From the NCBI GenBank assembly GCA_022844575.1, contig JALHLL010000174.1, positions 1 to 7,660 of the forward strand: 7,660 bases of DNA. The letters run 5' to 3'. A model generated the notes under the pieces. The model searched no databases. It was not told the origin of the DNA and was given only the letters and a program-made list of their open reading frames with translations. Shown one piece after another: positions 7,301 to 7,660 of this stretch (its first letter is position 1; each line of letters starts with the position of its first letter). This DNA is from a bacterium. GTDB lineage: Bacteria > Bacteroidota > Ignavibacteria > Kapaibacteriales > UBA961. A program made the translations under genes and the position numbers.

Positions 7301-7660
7301 GGAATCTGATACTTTGACAGATTTTGTTGATATTATCGCTGCGGTTCCTCTTGAAACTGCGGGAGGCGATCTTATAGAAGAGACAAACGACATAACAGTA
7401 AAACCTCGTACTTATGCCCTCTCATTCACGAATTCCAATAAATCAAAGCTGCCAATCTCCAGCATCGAAATTCGCCTACCAAAAGACATCTCTCTTCTTG
7501 CAGTCGGATCCGGGTTGAGCGATACAATGCGATTCGAAATGGTAGCAAATTTTATTAACGACACGACTAAAAGTCAAAATTTTATAGTTCCCGTTAATCA
7601 TTCTATGAGACAAAAAACTACATTGAATGAAGGTGAAGTTATTAAACCGATATACATAAC
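4329..7660 (+). CDS. giant exported multidomain Cys-rich protein, 3' end outside the window
   Basis: The frame is open for 1110 codons and has no stop before the right edge. The N-terminus has basic residues and a hydrophobic run (YHFLLFLVMLLHFTSVL, 17-33), which fits a signal peptide or membrane anchor. Residues 34-180 form an N-terminal module with a beta-style stretch, IVIMKGRYAVDYKSSLYG. Residues 185-360 resemble a jelly-roll or carbohydrate-binding-type module: it includes GYTAMWGNN, IRQDL, YDLSFCARLRP, WQTFTSCSW and SDIDNIRMC. Residues 365-684 hold three Cys-bounded modules. Residues 684-850 form another module opening with CPNCC and ending near CIRC (839-842). A Lys/Glu/Ser linker (866-890) leads into beta-sandwich-like sequence to the edge. 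Asn, Thr, Ser and Cys are abundant, as in cell-surface or secreted proteins. A C-terminal sorting domain (type IX secretion) would lie outside the window. No catalytic motif is recognised. An adhesive or structural surface role is inferred. Confidence 0.88.
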   Translation, partial: MRHDNNFSNALSRFGRYHFLLFLVMLLHFTSVLEVDCKPRVLQFGRKTLVHDETKDGWIKTHYKCDPYYQDEGCFFKNVEQGPMIPDPDWVFVTITPTRGGDDGYPFSNDNPGINIELLTPLPKKIDFFTFSEDITLEQDVSEELGVNNQIVIMKGRYAVDYKSSLYGTMSVNVLLLPPLNLQSCLLVQDINFASVTTYPNSSDISTTSNPWKPGINSPQYSASGGCDNTAGYTAMWGNNIVGESIRQDLGSGGIKKGQRYDLSFCARLRPSQNNLVPNHVRVRVIAYNSTLPSRGTLPADAMVIFETPTITSTAWQTFTSCSWIADKDYAKIEVLPVNNSSLSNGAFVSWSDIDNIRMCQINQCDGLNFKISPNQKTPGQCCYNVDLSITSCIANLKGIRVKTPAGITLQSAAAPTTWNQSGLTPSEVIWNAPTTALSITSTGGSLCFNAPNSAPFFITIEWLDNQNNVFCRTERKVSCPPPCLEIEKVKSMSCIGYNNLGYPQYKYCIDIVNNGVQQNALILTNAGVMAPSSFTIPSGIGTICGTFTANNTTPPANVQFVVAVNGCRDSIIVKLPNDCPPKQCMEIERFSLKCLATNQQGNTTYEYSWLLTNTSGVSPNTITVTSNGGQETTYSNLNLATEYKGTLQYATPQKDTICVTFTLRNSEKVIICMKTLCLPAPKCPNCCDNFYKRIKLNSVKSTGINANGDNISMNMTFAPNRRIRTMTATIVSASRRRVAPITSAWERIYGDIGGAVAIPTPVGPGFRYYGGISPNTSFIVTTQKSREVEWGTNYSGTTGIFNTTVGLLFPKPHTGGFTKKNIDELDYFLRISMTDINCIRCDTLIHVNMKRSTSPWNTITNSSLIKGGEKESKSEGVLSPENSSDSDTPLSLIMKSKENGTLTLNLPIDNSTSAEEKISVIGIGFIPDPIIDIKEFSPLTNNFTYLPNEDTLYCSGLLKEGESASFNLVFNNPPFVRWNNTVIIKYKVGTESDTLTDFVDIIAAVPLETAGGDLIEETNDITVKPRTYALSFTNSNKSKLPISSIEIRLPKDISLLAVGSGLSDTMRFEMVANFINDTTKSQNFIVPVNHSMRQKTTLNEGEVIKPIYI
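5421..6380 (+). repeat. three tandem Cys-bounded modules inside the giant protein
   Basis: At protein level the modules run 365-484, 485-585 and 586-684, each ending in a short Cys-Pro hinge. The first two hinges and the following starts align clearly: CPPPCLEIEKVKSMSC (480-495) and CPPKQCMEIERFSLKC (580-595). The third hinge is CLPAPKC (678-684). Modules two and three share a Y-x-Y strand followed by an Asn-Gly or Asn-Thr turn (YKYCIDIVNNG and YEYSWLLTNTSG). The pattern suggests duplicated beta-sandwich domains joined by disulfide-stapled hinges. Similarity is at the level of spacing and motif; the DNA itself is not an obvious repeat. Confidence 0.6.

Noticed and set aside
6866..7393. A 175-codon minus-strand open frame
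   Set aside because: It lies wholly antisense to the giant protein gene, whose frame is open for 1110 codons. Its product is Ser/Phe-rich without a family motif, as expected of a shadow frame.

Overview
The window is AT-rich DNA that uses the standard genetic code. It holds three complete protein genes, one very large gene that runs off the right edge, and a 785-base intergenic region with several inverted repeats. The gene set suggests the Bacteroidota/Chlorobiota (FCB) group, perhaps an Ignavibacteria- or Kapabacteria-like lineage. The reasons are a HslV with a short N-terminal extension, a stand-alone TPR/coiled-coil/LuxR-type HTH regulator, and a giant secreted, Cys/Asn/Thr/Ser-rich, beta-type protein. 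This placement is an inference from protein style; no phylogenetic marker is decisive.

Layout from left to right. (1) hslV on the minus strand (24-575) encodes the proteolytic subunit of the HslUV protease; any hslU would lie beyond the left edge. (2) A gap of about 150 bases (576-730) carries a short plus-strand reading frame that looks like the C-terminal tail of a lost gene. (3) A plus-strand gene (731-1480) encodes an exported DUF547 protein. (4) A minus-strand gene (1486-3543) encodes a 685-residue cytoplasmic TPR regulator. It converges on the DUF547 gene with only 5 bases between the stop codons. (5) The region 3544-4328 separates the regulator from the next, divergently oriented gene. 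It contains a 14-bp palindrome, a 24-bp near-perfect palindrome, a 7-bp stem-loop and a strong bidirectional intrinsic terminator with no recognised gene to terminate. (6) A plus-strand gene starts at 4329 and stays open for 1110 codons to the end of the window. It encodes an exported multidomain protein with a jelly-roll-like module and three tandem Cys-bounded modules.

Functional links are modest. HslV is housekeeping protein quality control. The DUF547 protein and the giant protein both appear to be exported. The TPR/LuxR-type regulator is divergently oriented to the giant gene and could control it through the palindromes between them, but nothing in the sequence proves this. I do not recognise a complete new defence, mobile or biosynthetic system here. 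The most unusual elements are the giant secreted protein and the gene-less terminator with its upstream hairpins, which may mark a small RNA.
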